Source of the DNA: Paracoccaceae bacterium
GTDB taxonomy: Bacteria; Pseudomonadota; Alphaproteobacteria; Rhodobacterales; Rhodobacteraceae
Length of the DNA: 64,000 bases
Reading direction: 5' to 3'
Assembly (NCBI GenBank): GCA_017510335.1
Contig: JAFWNM010000037.1
Location: forward strand, 1 to 64,000
Shown here: one piece after another, positions 43,480 through 53,658 of the stretch
Position numbering within the stretch: the first letter of the stretch is position 1
How the letters are laid out: each line of letters opens with the position of its first letter
Notes under the pieces: model-generated
Seen by the model: the letters and a program-made list of their open reading frames with translations, nothing else
What the model was told of the DNA's origin: nothing
Databases searched by the model: none
Made by a program: the position numbers and the translations under genes

Positions 43480-44124
43480 ATGCCAAAAGGGAAAGTCATC
43501 ACAGTGGCGCAGCAAAAAGGCGGGTCTGGCAAGACCACGCTTGCCGTCAATCTGGGGGCCATGCTGCAGCGCGCGGGCCATAAGGTGGCATTTCTGGACA
43601 CGGACCCCCAAGGGTCATTGGGGCGCTGGTTCATGACCCGCCATCAGGCCGGACGCAGCGACGGGCTGGAATTTTCCACCGCCTCTGCATGGGGTGTGGG
43701 CTATGAGGTGGGCAAACTGCGCGACATCGCAGAATTCGTCATCATCGACACGCCCCCCAAGGCCGATGCAGACCTGCGCCCAGCGCTGCGAGAGGCCGAT
43801 CTGGTGGTGGTGCCTGTAGCGTCCAGCCATGTGGACCTGTGGGCCACCGAAGGGGTGCTGGACCTTGCACGGCGCGAAGGGCGTGATGTGCTGGTCGTGC
43901 TGAACCGCGCGCGCGCTGGCACCCGGCTGGGCACCGAAATTGCCGAAGCGGCTGGCGCATTGGACGCGGCCCTTGCCCATACCCAGATCGCCAATCGCGT
44001 GGCCTATGCTGAAACGCTGGGTCAGGGCATGGCCGGGCATGAGGGCGCGCGCAACCCCGCCATCCGCGCGGAACTGGACGCGCTGCTTGCCGAAATACTG
44101 GACCGGCTGCAACAGCAAGACTAA
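43480..44124 (+). CDS. ParA-family ATPase (orphan)
   Basis: 214-residue MinD/ParA-type P-loop ATPase with a deviant Walker A ([14 protein letters not shown]) containing both lysines, the [10 protein letters not shown] switch and a C-terminal helix. The length is that of small plasmid-type ParA or of orphan ParA-like proteins that position cell components (for example chemotaxis or carboxysome clusters). No ParB gene or parS-like site is nearby; aroA follows after 76 bp, probably independently. Confidence 0.87.
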   Translation: MPKGKVITVAQQKGGSGKTTLAVNLGAMLQRAGHKVAFLDTDPQGSLGRWFMTRHQAGRSDGLEFSTASAWGVGYEVGKLRDIAEFVIIDTPPKADADLRPALREADLVVVPVASSHVDLWATEGVLDLARREGRDVLVVLNRARAGTRLGTEIAEAAGALDAALAHTQIANRVAYAETLGQGMAGHEGARNPAIRAELDALLAEILDRLQQQD

Positions 44125-44200
44125 GCACACCGCTTGCCCATGGACGGGGCACGGCGCTTGCGCTATCAGCGACGCGTATTCCGTCAAGAAAGGTGCGCGC

Positions 44201-45550
44201 ATGTCCGGCCACGGCCCCGCAATTCCAATGACCGCCCGCAAATCCGCGCCATTGCGCGGTGTGGCGCAAATTCCCGGTGACAAGTCCATTTCCCACCGCG
44301 CGCTGATCCTTGGCGCGCTGTCGGTGGGTGAAACCCATGTGACGGGGCTGCTGGAAGGACAGGATGTGCTGGACACCGCGCGCGCCATGCGCGCCTTCGG
44401 GGCCGAGGTCATTCAGAACGGACCGGGCGACTGGACCGTGCATGGCGTGGGCGTGGGCGGTTTCCGCGAACCCGATAGCGTCATCGATTGCGGCAATTCC
44501 GGCACCGGCGTGCGGCTGATCATGGGGGCGATGGCCACCACTTCCATCACCGCCACCTTCACCGGCGATGCCAGCCTGAACAAACGCCCCATGGGGCGCG
44601 TGACCGACCCGCTGGCGCTGTTTGGCGCGCAGTCCGTCGGGCGCAGCGGCGGGCGCTTGCCGATGACCGTCACGGGCGCGCAAGACCCCGTGCCAGTGCG
44701 CTACCGCGTGCCCATGCCGTCGGCGCAGGTCAAGTCAGCGGTGTTGTTGGCGGGGCTGAACGCGCCGGGACAGACTGTGGTTATCGAAGCCGAGCCAACC
44801 CGCGACCATTCCGAACGCATGCTGCGCGGCTTCGGTGCCGAAATCACGGTTCAGGATACAGATGAAGGCCGCGTCATCACCCTGACCGGCCAGCCGGAAT
44901 TGCGGGGCCAGTCCGTGGCCGTTCCGCGCGACCCCAGTTCCGCCGCCTTCCCGGTTTGCGCCGCGCTGATGGTGCAGAATTCCGACATTCTGGTGCCGGG
45001 TGTCAGCCAAAACCCCACAAGAAACGGCATTTTCACAACATTGCAGGAAATGGGGGCCGATCTGGTCATGGAAAACCCCCGCGTTGAAGGCGGTGAACCC
45101 GTGGCCGATTTGCGCGTGCGGTTTTCCACGCTGAAAGGGGTTGATGTGCCCCCCGAACGCGCCGCGAGCATGATTGACGAATACCCCATCCTGTCAGCAC
45201 TTGCAGCCACGGCAGACGGGGTAACCACGATGCGCGGCGTCAAGGAATTGCGCGTCAAGGAATCCGACCGACTGGATGCCATGGCGCGCGGTCTGGAAGC
45301 CTGCGGTGTGCGTGTGAGTGAGACAGAAGACAGCCTGACTGTATATGGCATGGGCGCGGGTGGCGTTCCGGGCGGCGCCACTGTCCAGACCCATCTGGAC
45401 CACCGCATTGCCATGGCGTTTCTGTGCCTTGGGCTTGTTACGCAAAAGCCGGTGACAATTGATGATGCGTCCCCCATCGCCACATCCTTCCCCGCGTTCG
45501 AGGGGTTGATGGCCGATCTGGGCGCGCAAATCACGCGCGACAATTCCTGA
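44201..45550 (+). CDS. aroA: 3-phosphoshikimate 1-carboxyvinyltransferase (EPSP synthase), class II-like
   Basis: 449-residue enzyme of the shikimate pathway that joins PEP and shikimate-3-phosphate. Typical motifs: [62 protein letters not shown] and [10 protein letters not shown]. The sequence follows the class II (Agrobacterium CP4-like) pattern, but where CP4 has Ala100 (GNAATG) this protein has Gly (GNSGTG). The ATG at 44201 follows AAGAAAGG; the frame is open upstream. Confidence 0.96.
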   Translation: MSGHGPAIPMTARKSAPLRGVAQIPGDKSISHRALILGALSVGETHVTGLLEGQDVLDTARAMRAFGAEVIQNGPGDWTVHGVGVGGFREPDSVIDCGNSGTGVRLIMGAMATTSITATFTGDASLNKRPMGRVTDPLALFGAQSVGRSGGRLPMTVTGAQDPVPVRYRVPMPSAQVKSAVLLAGLNAPGQTVVIEAEPTRDHSERMLRGFGAEITVQDTDEGRVITLTGQPELRGQSVAVPRDPSSAAFPVCAALMVQNSDILVPGVSQNPTRNGIFTTLQEMGADLVMENPRVEGGEPVADLRVRFSTLKGVDVPPERAASMIDEYPILSALAATADGVTTMRGVKELRVKESDRLDAMARGLEACGVRVSETEDSLTVYGMGAGGVPGGATVQTHLDHRIAMAFLCLGLVTQKPVTIDDASPIATSFPAFEGLMADLGAQITRDNS

Positions 45551-45588
45551 CACCAGTTCAGTGGCCGCTAAAACGGCTGAATGAAACT

Positions 45589-45807
45589 GGCCTGAAGGGG
45601 ATGTTGGCACTTGGCTGAAGCCCGCGCACTCGGCGGGCCGGGGGCTGCCGGTCCGGCGGTATAGGGGACGCCCTTTTTCCAGGCGGCATAGTCCTGCCTT
45701 CAAAAGCATGAGCTGCGCGTGGGTCATCGGCAGGCCGCGGGACGGCCCGCCAAGTGTGCGGCGGCCTGCGGCCTTGATTGCGCACTGGGGCATTTCCCCC
45801 AACGTCC
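45589..45807 (+). repeat. Dispersed palindromic repeat, copy B
   Basis: 219 bp starting GGCCTGAAGGGGATGTTGG and carrying the same arms and centre as copies A and C (ACTCGGCGGGCCGGGGGCTG; TATAGGGGACGCC; CCAGGCGGCATAGTCCTG; the 49-nt core around GGCCGCGGGACGGCCCGCC). The right terminus is degenerate: it ends AACGTCC and lacks CTTCAGGCC. It lies between the convergent aroA and glnA genes and fills most of the 345-bp gap; the rest holds the glnA terminator. Confidence 0.85.
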
Positions 45808-45845
45808 GAAAAAGACCACAGTCAGCAGTTCCAAGCATTTCCCAA

Positions 45846-45877
45846 AACAAAAAAGCCCCCGCGCAAGCGGGGGCTTT
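45846..45877 (-). terminator. Intrinsic terminator of glnBA
   Basis: On the minus strand a stem AAAGCCCCCGC/GCGGGGGCTTT with a 4-base loop is followed by a T6 tract (TTTTTTG), 18 bp after the glnA stop. Its U-tract faces the glnA transcript. Confidence 0.9.
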
Positions 45878-45895
45878 AAGTGCCAATTCAGCGGA

Positions 45896-47302
45896 TCAGC
45901 AGCTGTAATACATCGCATATTCGATGGGGTGGGGTGTGTGCTCATAGGCATACACTTCTTCCCATTTCAGATCGATATAGGCGATGATCTGGTCCTTGGT
46001 GAACACATCACCGGCCAGCAGGAAGTCATGATCCGCAGCAAGGTTCTCCAGTGCTTCACGCAGGCTTGCGCAAACGGTGGGGATGCCTTCCAACTCTTCG
46101 GGCGGCAGATCATACAGGTCCTTGTCAGATGCGGGGCCGGGATCGATCTTGTTCTTGATACCGTCAAGACCGGCCATCAGCAGCGCCGCAAATGCCAGAT
46201 AAGGGTTTGCAGACGGGTCGGGGAAGCGGGCTTCCACGCGCTTGGCCTTGGGGCTTTCGGTCCATGGAATGCGAATGCAGCCCGACCGGTTGCGTGCGGA
46301 ATATGCGCGCAGAACAGGTGCTTCAAACCCGGGGATCAGCCGCTTGTAGCTGTTGGTTGTGGGGTTGGTAAACGCATTCAGCGTCTTGGCATGTTTCAGA
46401 ATGCCGCCAATGAACCACAGCGCTTCTTGGCTAAGGTCAGCGTATTTATCGCCTGCAAACAGTGGCTTGCCATCTTTCCAGATGGACATGTTCACATGCA
46501 TGCCGGTGCCGTTGTCACCTTTGACAGGTTTCGGCATGAAGGTTGCCGTTTTGCCATAGGCGTCAGCGACGTTGCGCACGACATATTTGTATTTCATGAT
46601 CTCGTCAGCTTGCTTGGTCAGCGACCCGAAGATCAGGCCAAGTTCATGCTGTGCGGATGCAACTTCGGTATGGTGCTTGTCGACCTTCATGCCCATGTCT
46701 TTCATGGTGGTCAACATTTCAGAACGCATGTCCTGATTGGCATCCATCGGGTTCATCGCGAAATAGTGACCCTTGACGCCCGGACGGTGGCCGGTATTGC
46801 CAGTGTCATAGTCGGTGTCGGAATTCCACGCGGCTTCTTCGGCATCCACCTCGAAGCTGACCTTGTTGATCTTGTCGCTGAATTTCACGCTGTCGAAAAC
46901 GAAGAATTCCGCTTCCGGGCCGAAATAGGCCGCATCACCAATGCCCGACGATTTCAGATAGGCTTCGGCCTTCTCGGCGGTGCCGCGCGGGTCGCGCTCA
47001 TAGGCTTCGTTGGTGTCGGGTTCGACGATAGACGCATGAATGGCCAGCGTCTTTTCAGCATAGAACGGATCGACGTAAACACTGTCCAGATCGAAGACCA
47101 GTTTCATGTCCGATGCTTCAATGCCCTTCCAGCCCGGCACGGAAGACCCGTCGAACATGAAGCCTTCTTCAAGGAAATCCTCGTCAACCAGATCGCCTAC
47201 GATGGTCACATGCAGCATGCGCCCGCGCGGATCTGTGAAGCGGATATCAAGATAGGCGATATCTTCGTCTTTCATAAGCTTGAGAACGTCAGCAGAACTC
47301 AT
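45896..47302 (-). CDS. glnA: Glutamine synthetase type I
   Basis: 468-residue ATP-dependent ligase making glutamine from glutamate and ammonia, a cytoplasmic dodecamer. Signature segments: DLDSVYVDPFYAEKTL, the metal-ligand region AYFGPEAEFFVFDSV, KGDNGTGMHVNMSIWK and the adenylylation loop KDLYDLPPEE with Tyr397, target of the GlnE encoded at 7976-10795. It lies 60 bp downstream of glnB, the usual glnBA operon. Confidence 0.97.
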   Translation of the reverse strand: MSSADVLKLMKDEDIAYLDIRFTDPRGRMLHVTIVGDLVDEDFLEEGFMFDGSSVPGWKGIEASDMKLVFDLDSVYVDPFYAEKTLAIHASIVEPDTNEAYERDPRGTAEKAEAYLKSSGIGDAAYFGPEAEFFVFDSVKFSDKINKVSFEVDAEEAAWNSDTDYDTGNTGHRPGVKGHYFAMNPMDANQDMRSEMLTTMKDMGMKVDKHHTEVASAQHELGLIFGSLTKQADEIMKYKYVVRNVADAYGKTATFMPKPVKGDNGTGMHVNMSIWKDGKPLFAGDKYADLSQEALWFIGGILKHAKTLNAFTNPTTNSYKRLIPGFEAPVLRAYSARNRSGCIRIPWTESPKAKRVEARFPDPSANPYLAFAALLMAGLDGIKNKIDPGPASDKDLYDLPPEELEGIPTVCASLREALENLAADHDFLLAGDVFTKDQIIAYIDLKWEEVYAYEHTPHPIEYAMYYSC

Positions 47303-47362
47303 GTCTTTTTCCTTTTCTTTGGGAATTCGGTCCAGGGCAGCGCCCCGGTAAATTGCATCAGG

Positions 47363-47752
<390 letters not shown>

Positions 47753-47824
47753 TCATGTTCAGACCTTCCTCACAATCTGATAGACTGCAACTTGGAAGGA
47801 ACAAAACACCCAATCAACACCTCG

Positions 47825-47859
47825 GCACAAATAATAGTCAATACGCATATTTTTTGTGC
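47825..47859. promoter_or_regulatory. Candidate operator in the glnB/nnr intergenic region
   Basis: Inverted repeat GCACAAA (47825-47831)/TTTGTGC (47853-47859) with a 21-bp A+T-rich spacer in the divergent gap before glnB and the NAD(P)HX repair gene. The half-sites share GCAC/GTGC with NtrC boxes (TGCACnnnnnnnGTGCA), but the spacing is longer than usual, so assignment to NtrC is weak. Confidence 0.3.
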
Positions 47860-47885
47860 AATTTATGAAAAGTAGGTTCGCAAAA

Positions 47886-49433
47886 ATGGTCGAAATACTG
47901 ACATCCGCCCAAATGCGCGCCATTGAACGCGCCGCTATCGATTCTGCTGCGGTGACTGGACTGGAATTGATGGAGCATGCGGGCCAGAAGGTCGTCCAGG
48001 CCCTGCAGGAGCGTTGGAATATCCAGCGCGACTCCTACTGTACTGCCCTAATTTTGTGCGGTCCGGGCAATAACGGGGGCGACGGGTTTGTGGTGGCGCG
48101 GCTGCTGGCCGAATGCGGCTGGCGCGTGACCGTCTGCCTGTACGGGGATGCGGACGCCCTGCCCCGGGATGCACGCCACAACCATGACAGATGGGCGCGA
48201 CTGGGCGCGGTTCATGCGCTGACAGCGGCGGTGGCGGACCTGCTGCCCCCTGATGCTTTCATCATTGACGCGCTGTTTGGCACCGGGCTGACGCGTGCGT
48301 TGCCCGAACCACTTGTTACAGCGCTTGCGCCACTGGCCCAGCGGCCCGCACAGGGACGGGTGGCGGTCGATGCGCCCAGCGGCCTGTGTCTGGATAGCGG
48401 GCGCGCGTTGGGATATGTGTTTGCCGCAGATCTGACCGTGACATTCCACCGCGCCAAGATCGGGCATTATCTGGCGCAAGGGCCGGAATATTGTGGCGCG
48501 CTTGCCATTGCCGATATCGGGTTGGCACAAAACAGTGGCGGCCCGGACCAGACAGACCTGTTGACCGGCAGCCTTGCGGGGGGCTTGGGCAAACGGGCAA
48601 CAGGGCATAAATACACGCATGGGCACGCGCTTGTTCTGGCGGGGGGACCGGCCAAGGGGGGGGCGGCCCGCCTTGCGGCACGCGCGGCGTTGCGCATTGG
48701 CGCAGGCGTGGTGACACTGGCCTGCCCGCCTGCCGCCCTGCAGGAAAACGCCTGCCGTCTGGATGCAGTGATGCTGCGCGCCGTGCGCGACCAGGGCGCG
48801 GTGACGCAGCTTTTGCAAGATACGCGCGTGAATGCGCTGTGCCTTGGTCCGGGCGGGGGCGTATCACCGCGCGAGGCCGGCATATTGCGCGCGGCCCTTG
48901 CTGCAGGCAGGCCCGTTGTCCTGGACGCGGATGCACTGACCTTGCTGGCGCAGGGCGCAGCGGGGTTTGACGCGCTTGGCCCGCAGATGGTCCTGACCCC
49001 GCATGCAGGCGAATTTGCGCGGCTGTTTCCTGATATCGCGGCGAAACTGCATGCCACACCGACACGCGGTCCGGCCTATTCCAAACGCGACGCAACACGC
49101 GATGCCGCCCTGCGCGCCGGATGCGTGGTGCTGTTCAAAGGGCCAGACACCATAATCGCCGCGCCGGACGGGCGCTGTGCCCTGAACGGGGCGGCGTATG
49201 ACCGCGCAGTGCCATGGTTGGCCACTGCCGGATCAGGCGATGTGCTTGCGGGCATGATTGCGGGATTGCTGGCGCGCGGGTTTCCGGCCTTCGAGGCGGC
49301 CTGCGCGGCGGCATGGCTGCATGTGGAAACCGCGCTGCATTTCGGCGCTGGCCTGATTGCCGAAGATTTGCCCGAAACACTGCCGCAAGTGCTGAACAAG
49401 GTGACGGTGAAACCGCGCGGGAATGCGCCATAA
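47886..49433 (+). CDS. Bifunctional NAD(P)HX epimerase / ADP-dependent NAD(P)HX dehydratase
   Basis: 515 residues in two domains. The N-terminal epimerase (about 1-215; LILCGPGNNGGDGFVVARLLAE) interconverts R- and S-NAD(P)HX. The C-terminal dehydratase (about 220-505; LCLGPGGG, LDADALTLL, LTPHAGEFARLF, the GSGDVLAGMIAGLLARG motif) removes water from NAD(P)HX using ADP. It is a repair enzyme for damaged NAD(P)H. The ATG at 47886 (MVEILTSAQMRAIE) matches relatives; two upstream in-frame ATGs are less likely. Confidence 0.92.
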   Translation: MVEILTSAQMRAIERAAIDSAAVTGLELMEHAGQKVVQALQERWNIQRDSYCTALILCGPGNNGGDGFVVARLLAECGWRVTVCLYGDADALPRDARHNHDRWARLGAVHALTAAVADLLPPDAFIIDALFGTGLTRALPEPLVTALAPLAQRPAQGRVAVDAPSGLCLDSGRALGYVFAADLTVTFHRAKIGHYLAQGPEYCGALAIADIGLAQNSGGPDQTDLLTGSLAGGLGKRATGHKYTHGHALVLAGGPAKGGAARLAARAALRIGAGVVTLACPPAALQENACRLDAVMLRAVRDQGAVTQLLQDTRVNALCLGPGGGVSPREAGILRAALAAGRPVVLDADALTLLAQGAAGFDALGPQMVLTPHAGEFARLFPDIAAKLHATPTRGPAYSKRDATRDAALRAGCVVLFKGPDTIIAAPDGRCALNGAAYDRAVPWLATAGSGDVLAGMIAGLLARGFPAFEAACAAAWLHVETALHFGAGLIAEDLPETLPQVLNKVTVKPRGNAP

Positions 49434-49525
49434 AGCCGTCAGACATGCAGGCCTGTCCGCGTGCACTGGCCGTAATGCGGTTTCCCCGTCCTTGTCGGGC
49501 GCGTTTCCGCGTCATCCCCCCCCTG

Positions 49526-50635
49526 TCAGTCTGGCGCGCGATCAGTGCTGTGCTGTCGCAAGGTGCCCACATCTTCGGGGGCTGTCGCAACGGATTTCAG
49601 AACCGCATGACAGGTCTGGCCGGGGGCAAGACCCAGGATTGTGGCAGATCGTCGTGTGATGCGCGCAGTCAACGTGTCATCCCCGAACGCCAGCGTGACC
49701 AGCGCACCGGGACCATTGCCCAGATGAATGTCGCGAATCGTTCCAGCAAGAATGTTCAGCGCTGACAAGCCTTGTGGCCGGTCGCGCGACAAGATCACGT
49801 CATGCGCGGCAATGCGCAGGCGGATCGCCGCACCGGGCGCGCCATCCAGCCGGGGCAGCCACAATGCACCGGCCGCAGTGGCAAGTTCGGTCAGCCCATC
49901 GTCATGATGGGCAACAACGCGCGCGCGGATAACAGATGCAGCGCCGCGCGCGCCCACGGCACCCACATCGCCAAGCACCTGCGCGGCGGGGCCGATGGCC
50001 GCCACCTTGCCCCCCTTCAGGGCGACCACTGTGGTGGCCAGTCGTGCAACTTCCGCTGGGGAATGGCTGACATAGACGATGGGCACTGACACCTCGTCGC
50101 GCAATCGTTCAAAATAGGGCAGGATTTCAGCCTTGCGCCCCTCGTCCAGCGCGGCCAATGGTTCGTCTGCCAAAATAAGTTTCGGCGCGGCCAGCAGGGC
50201 GCGGCCAATGGCCACGCGCTGCTTCTCGCCACCTGAAAGTGCGCCGGGGCGGCGGTCCAGCAGGTGACCAATGCCCAGCATATCCACCACATGCGCCATA
50301 GGTTCACTGCGCGCATAACGCGGCGCGAACCAGCGCCCATAGGCAAGATTCTGGCGCACACTAAGATGCGGGAACAACCGCCCTTCCTGAAAGATATAGC
50401 CCAACCTGCGCCGGTGCGGGGGCAGGAACCGGCGCGCTTGCGTATCCATCAGCACCCAGTCCCCCGCCGCAATGCGCCCGCTATCGGGGCGCAAAAGCCC
50501 TGCCACAGCATTGATCAAGGTGGTTTTGCCCGAACCGGACGGGCCAAACAGCACTGTCACACCCGGCGGCGCGTCAAAGTTGACGTCCAGCGCGAACCCC
50601 TTGAACCTGTGCTGAATGGCGATTGAAAGTGTCAT
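49526..50635 (-). CDS. modC: Molybdate ABC transporter ATP-binding protein
   Basis: 369 residues. The N-terminal ATPase has Walker A (GPSGSGKTT), the signature LSGGEKQRVAIGRAL and Walker B (LILADEPLAALD); the C-terminus carries a Mop/TOBE molybdate-binding domain (GTIRDIHLGNGPGAL...). It energises ModB. The start overlaps the modB stop (50632-50635), completing an A-B-C operon. An open frame continues upstream but is not coding. Confidence 0.95.
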   Translation of the reverse strand: MTLSIAIQHRFKGFALDVNFDAPPGVTVLFGPSGSGKTTLINAVAGLLRPDSGRIAAGDWVLMDTQARRFLPPHRRRLGYIFQEGRLFPHLSVRQNLAYGRWFAPRYARSEPMAHVVDMLGIGHLLDRRPGALSGGEKQRVAIGRALLAAPKLILADEPLAALDEGRKAEILPYFERLRDEVSVPIVYVSHSPAEVARLATTVVALKGGKVAAIGPAAQVLGDVGAVGARGAASVIRARVVAHHDDGLTELATAAGALWLPRLDGAPGAAIRLRIAAHDVILSRDRPQGLSALNILAGTIRDIHLGNGPGALVTLAFGDDTLTARITRRSATILGLAPGQTCHAVLKSVATAPEDVGTLRQHSTDRAPD

Positions 50636-51342
50636 GATCCGGCCACCCGCCGCGCCACCCGCCGCGCCAGAACTTCTGACACCACAAGTGCGGTCATCGC
50701 AATGACAACGGCAATTATGACAAGACGGCTTGCTGCGCTTTCGCCGCCGGGCACCTGCAAGAACGCATATATTGCCGAAGGGATTGTCTGTGTCTGGCCG
50801 GGAATATTGGACACGAAAGTGATTGTCGCGCCAAATTCGCCTATGGCCTTGGCGAAGGCCAGAATGGCCCCCGCAATAATACCGGACAGGATCAGCGGTA
50901 GCGTGACAGTGGCAAATACCCACAGTTTCGATGCGCCCAGCGTGCTGGCGGCTGCTTCAAGTTTGGGGTCCACGGCCTCAATCGCCAGCCGGATGGCGCG
51001 GACCATCAGCGGACAGGCCATGATCGCTGCGGCCACGGCGGCCCCGGTCCAGCGAAACGACAGCACAATGCCGAACCATTGGTCCAGAAACTGCCCCACG
51101 GCCCCGCGACGCCCGAACACCATCAGCAACAGATACCCCGTCACCACAGGCGGCAGGATCAGCGGCAGATGCACAAGACCGTTCAAAACCTGCTTGCCCC
51201 AGAAGTCCCATCGCGCCAGCGCATAAGCCACCAGAACCCCCAGCGGCAGGCTGCAGATTGTCGCCCAGAAGGACACGCGCAGCGACAGCCGCACGGCCTG
51301 CCATTCGGCGGGGCCAAGCCAGTTTGCCCACTCGCCCCCCAT
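50632..51342 (-). CDS. modB: Molybdate ABC transporter permease
   Basis: 236-residue inner-membrane channel with five or six helices and the EAA-like loop (AIEAVDPKLEAAASTLGASKLWVFATVTLP). Its start codon shares one base with the modA stop (51342), and its stop overlaps modC. Confidence 0.95.
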   Translation of the reverse strand: MGGEWANWLGPAEWQAVRLSLRVSFWATICSLPLGVLVAYALARWDFWGKQVLNGLVHLPLILPPVVTGYLLLMVFGRRGAVGQFLDQWFGIVLSFRWTGAAVAAAIMACPLMVRAIRLAIEAVDPKLEAAASTLGASKLWVFATVTLPLILSGIIAGAILAFAKAIGEFGATITFVSNIPGQTQTIPSAIYAFLQVPGGESAASRLVIIAVVIAMTALVVSEVLARRVARRVAGS

Positions 51343-52121
51343 CAGTGCAAAACGCTGAAACCGAACTGTGCCCAGATGGTGCGGGCGGTGCCGGATGTCA
51401 GGTAATCATGGAACGCTTGCGCGGCAGCGCTTGTCGATTGCGCGGTAATTGCAGCGGGATAAGTGATTGGCGCATGGCTGTCGGCTGGAAAAGTGCCGAT
51501 GACAGTGACATTGTCGGTCACCGCCGCATCTGTCGCATAGACAATGCCCAAGGGTGCCTCTGCGCGCGCAACGAAGGAAAGCGCGGTGCGCACATTGTCG
51601 GATTGCGCCACCAGCGGGGCCACGCTGTCCCAAAGCCCCAGCGATGCCAGCGCTTGCCTGCCGTAAATGCCTGCGGGCACCGCATCAACCAGCGCCATGG
51701 ACAGCCGCCCATCGCCCAGCAGGCCCACCATGTCCAGCGTGGCATCAAGCGTGACGGGTGCCACATCGCGGCCATGCGCGACAAGCACAAGCGTATTGCC
51801 AAGTATATCCGCGCGCGTGCCGCTACGCAGGTCGCCGGAATGTTCAAGTGCATCCATCCAGTCCACGCTGGACAGGATCACCACATCAGCGGGGGCGCCA
51901 TGTTGAATCTGGCGTGCAAGTGCAGAAGACCCGGCATAGGACATTACGGCCGTATACCCGGTTTCCAGCGTCCAGGCCGCGGCAACACGGTCAAGGGCGT
52001 TGGTCAGGCTTGCGGCTGCAAATACCGTGACATCATCTGCCACAGCGCGCGCGGGCACGGCGACGGCTGCCAAAGCCGCAATCACCATGGCGGCCATCTG
52101 GCAGGTCACGACAGTCCGCAT
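51342..52121 (-). CDS. modA: Molybdate ABC transporter substrate-binding protein
   Basis: 259-residue periplasmic protein with a signal peptide (MRTVVTCQMAAMVIAALAAVAVPARA) and the ModA signature (VTVFAAASLTNALDRVAAAW, SYAGSSALARQI, DVVILSSVDWMDAL). It binds molybdate or tungstate. The ATG at 52121 follows GGAAGAAGC. The region upstream (to 52319) contains an imperfect CGCTTTTACAGCAAGCG palindrome but no clear ModE box. Confidence 0.93.
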   Translation of the reverse strand: MRTVVTCQMAAMVIAALAAVAVPARAVADDVTVFAAASLTNALDRVAAAWTLETGYTAVMSYAGSSALARQIQHGAPADVVILSSVDWMDALEHSGDLRSGTRADILGNTLVLVAHGRDVAPVTLDATLDMVGLLGDGRLSMALVDAVPAGIYGRQALASLGLWDSVAPLVAQSDNVRTALSFVARAEAPLGIVYATDAAVTDNVTVIGTFPADSHAPITYPAAITAQSTSAAAQAFHDYLTSGTARTIWAQFGFSVLH

Positions 52122-52319
52122 AAGCTTCTTCCTGATGATATGTTTGACAAAACACATCGCACAGGCATCGCTTTTACAGCAAGCGTTATTTTTGTTCGGG
52201 TATCTGCCTGCGCGCGGCCACAGGTCTGCACGGCTTACAATGTGTGCCCGCCGCAGCGGCTTTGCGCCAGAAAGCAAGGCCGCACCACGCCAAACCCCGT
52301 CCCGTGTTCCCCACCACGG

Positions 52320-53522
52320 TCACGCCAGCGCGCCGGCCCGCGACAGCACCGCAATTGCGCCGCGCAGTTCGGCCAGCCCGACATGACGCCCGACAAGCGG
52401 GTAGCCCGGTTGCCCGCCACGACTGCGATCGTCGGTCATGTGCAGGCCGTGATCAGGGCGGAAGGGGATATTGTCATCGGAACGCCCCAAAGCGCGGCGG
52501 CGCGCTTCTTGTTGCAACACCGCGCCAAGAAGCGCCACCATGTCCACATCGCCATCCAGATGGCCGCTTTCATAAAAGGAAACCGGCCATCCGCGCCCTT
52601 CGCGGCGCACATTGCGCAAATGCAGGAAATGCACACGATCGCCCAACCGCGCCATCATGCCCGGCAGATCGTTGTCAGGGCGCGCGCCCAGCGACCCCGA
52701 ACACAGCGTTACCCCGTTGGCTGGCAGATCGACCGCATCCAGAATGGCGGCATAATCTGCCTCGGTGGACATGACACGCGGCAACCCGAGCAGCGGAAAG
52801 GGCGGGTCGTCAGGATGACAGCACAGACGCAAGCCCAGTTCTTGCGCGACAGGCGCCACCTGTTCCAGAAAATCGACCAGATGCGCGCGCAAGCGTTGCG
52901 CATCTATGCCGCGATATAGCGACAGACAGTCCCGCACACCGTCCACTGTCAGCGCTTCGGCCGCACCCGGCAGGCCATAACCGACAGTGCGCGCCAGTTC
53001 GCTGCGGCGCGCATCTGGCATGTCGGTGAAACGCGCCTGCGCGGCCTGCATCAGTTCTGGCGCGAAGTCTGCATCAGGCCGGCGCAGGATGAACAGATCA
53101 TAGGCCGCAAAATCAACCAGATCGAACCGCATGCAACTGGACCCGTCGGCCAGCGCGTAATCGATATGCGTGCGCGTCCAGTCCAAGACTGGCATGAAAT
53201 TGTAGCAAATCACCTTCAACCCGGCATCGGCAAGGTGATGCAGGCTTTGAATCCAGTTCGCAATATGGGCACGCCAGTCACCAGTCTGGCGCTTGATATC
53301 TTCGGATACCGGCAAACTTTCGACCACACCCCAATGCAGCCCCGTGGGGCCCCCCTCCGGCCCGGCAATCAGCGCCTGGCGGGCCGCGATCTGCGCCCTT
53401 GGCCACACGTCCCCGGTGGGAATGTGATGCAGCGCCGAAACAATCGCCTTCGCACCTGTCTGGCGCACGGCCTCCAGCCTTACCGGGTCTTGTGGCCCGA
53501 ACCAACGCCAGCCTTCCTGCAT
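52320..53522 (-). CDS. uxuA: Mannonate dehydratase
   Basis: 400-residue enzyme that dehydrates D-mannonate to 2-keto-3-deoxygluconate in glucuronate catabolism. Family features: MQEGWRWFGPQDPVRLEAV, ALHHIPTGDVWP, CYNFMPVLDWTRT, LRLCCHPDDPPFPLLGLPRVMS and LHLRNVRREG, carrying the metal-binding Cys/His residues. The ATG at 53522 follows AGGAGGATGGA. It is divergent from the GntR-DctPQM genes, suggesting one regulon for uronate uptake and breakdown. Confidence 0.94.
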   Translation of the reverse strand: MQEGWRWFGPQDPVRLEAVRQTGAKAIVSALHHIPTGDVWPRAQIAARQALIAGPEGGPTGLHWGVVESLPVSEDIKRQTGDWRAHIANWIQSLHHLADAGLKVICYNFMPVLDWTRTHIDYALADGSSCMRFDLVDFAAYDLFILRRPDADFAPELMQAAQARFTDMPDARRSELARTVGYGLPGAAEALTVDGVRDCLSLYRGIDAQRLRAHLVDFLEQVAPVAQELGLRLCCHPDDPPFPLLGLPRVMSTEADYAAILDAVDLPANGVTLCSGSLGARPDNDLPGMMARLGDRVHFLHLRNVRREGRGWPVSFYESGHLDGDVDMVALLGAVLQQEARRRALGRSDDNIPFRPDHGLHMTDDRSRGGQPGYPLVGRHVGLAELRGAIAVLSRAGALA

Positions 53523-53658
53523 TCCATCCTCCTGCCTGTGTGAACGTCGCGCGCAAGGGTGCAGGCAAGCACATCGCAATCGCGGCCACAATCGCCCAAA
53601 TCAAAACTGTTGACTAGTATGGTAGATAATGCCAACAGTGGCAACAGGGAGTTTTCAC

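Noticed and set aside
43480-45550. ParA and aroA as one operon
   Set aside because: A 76-bp gap with no shared function or overlap; more likely two independent units.
52122-52319. ModE operator or molybdenum-cofactor RNA element before modA
   Set aside because: The CGCTTTTACAGCAAGCG palindrome does not match the CGNTATAT-spaced Mo-box, and the region is too short and lacks the conserved elements of the known RNA.
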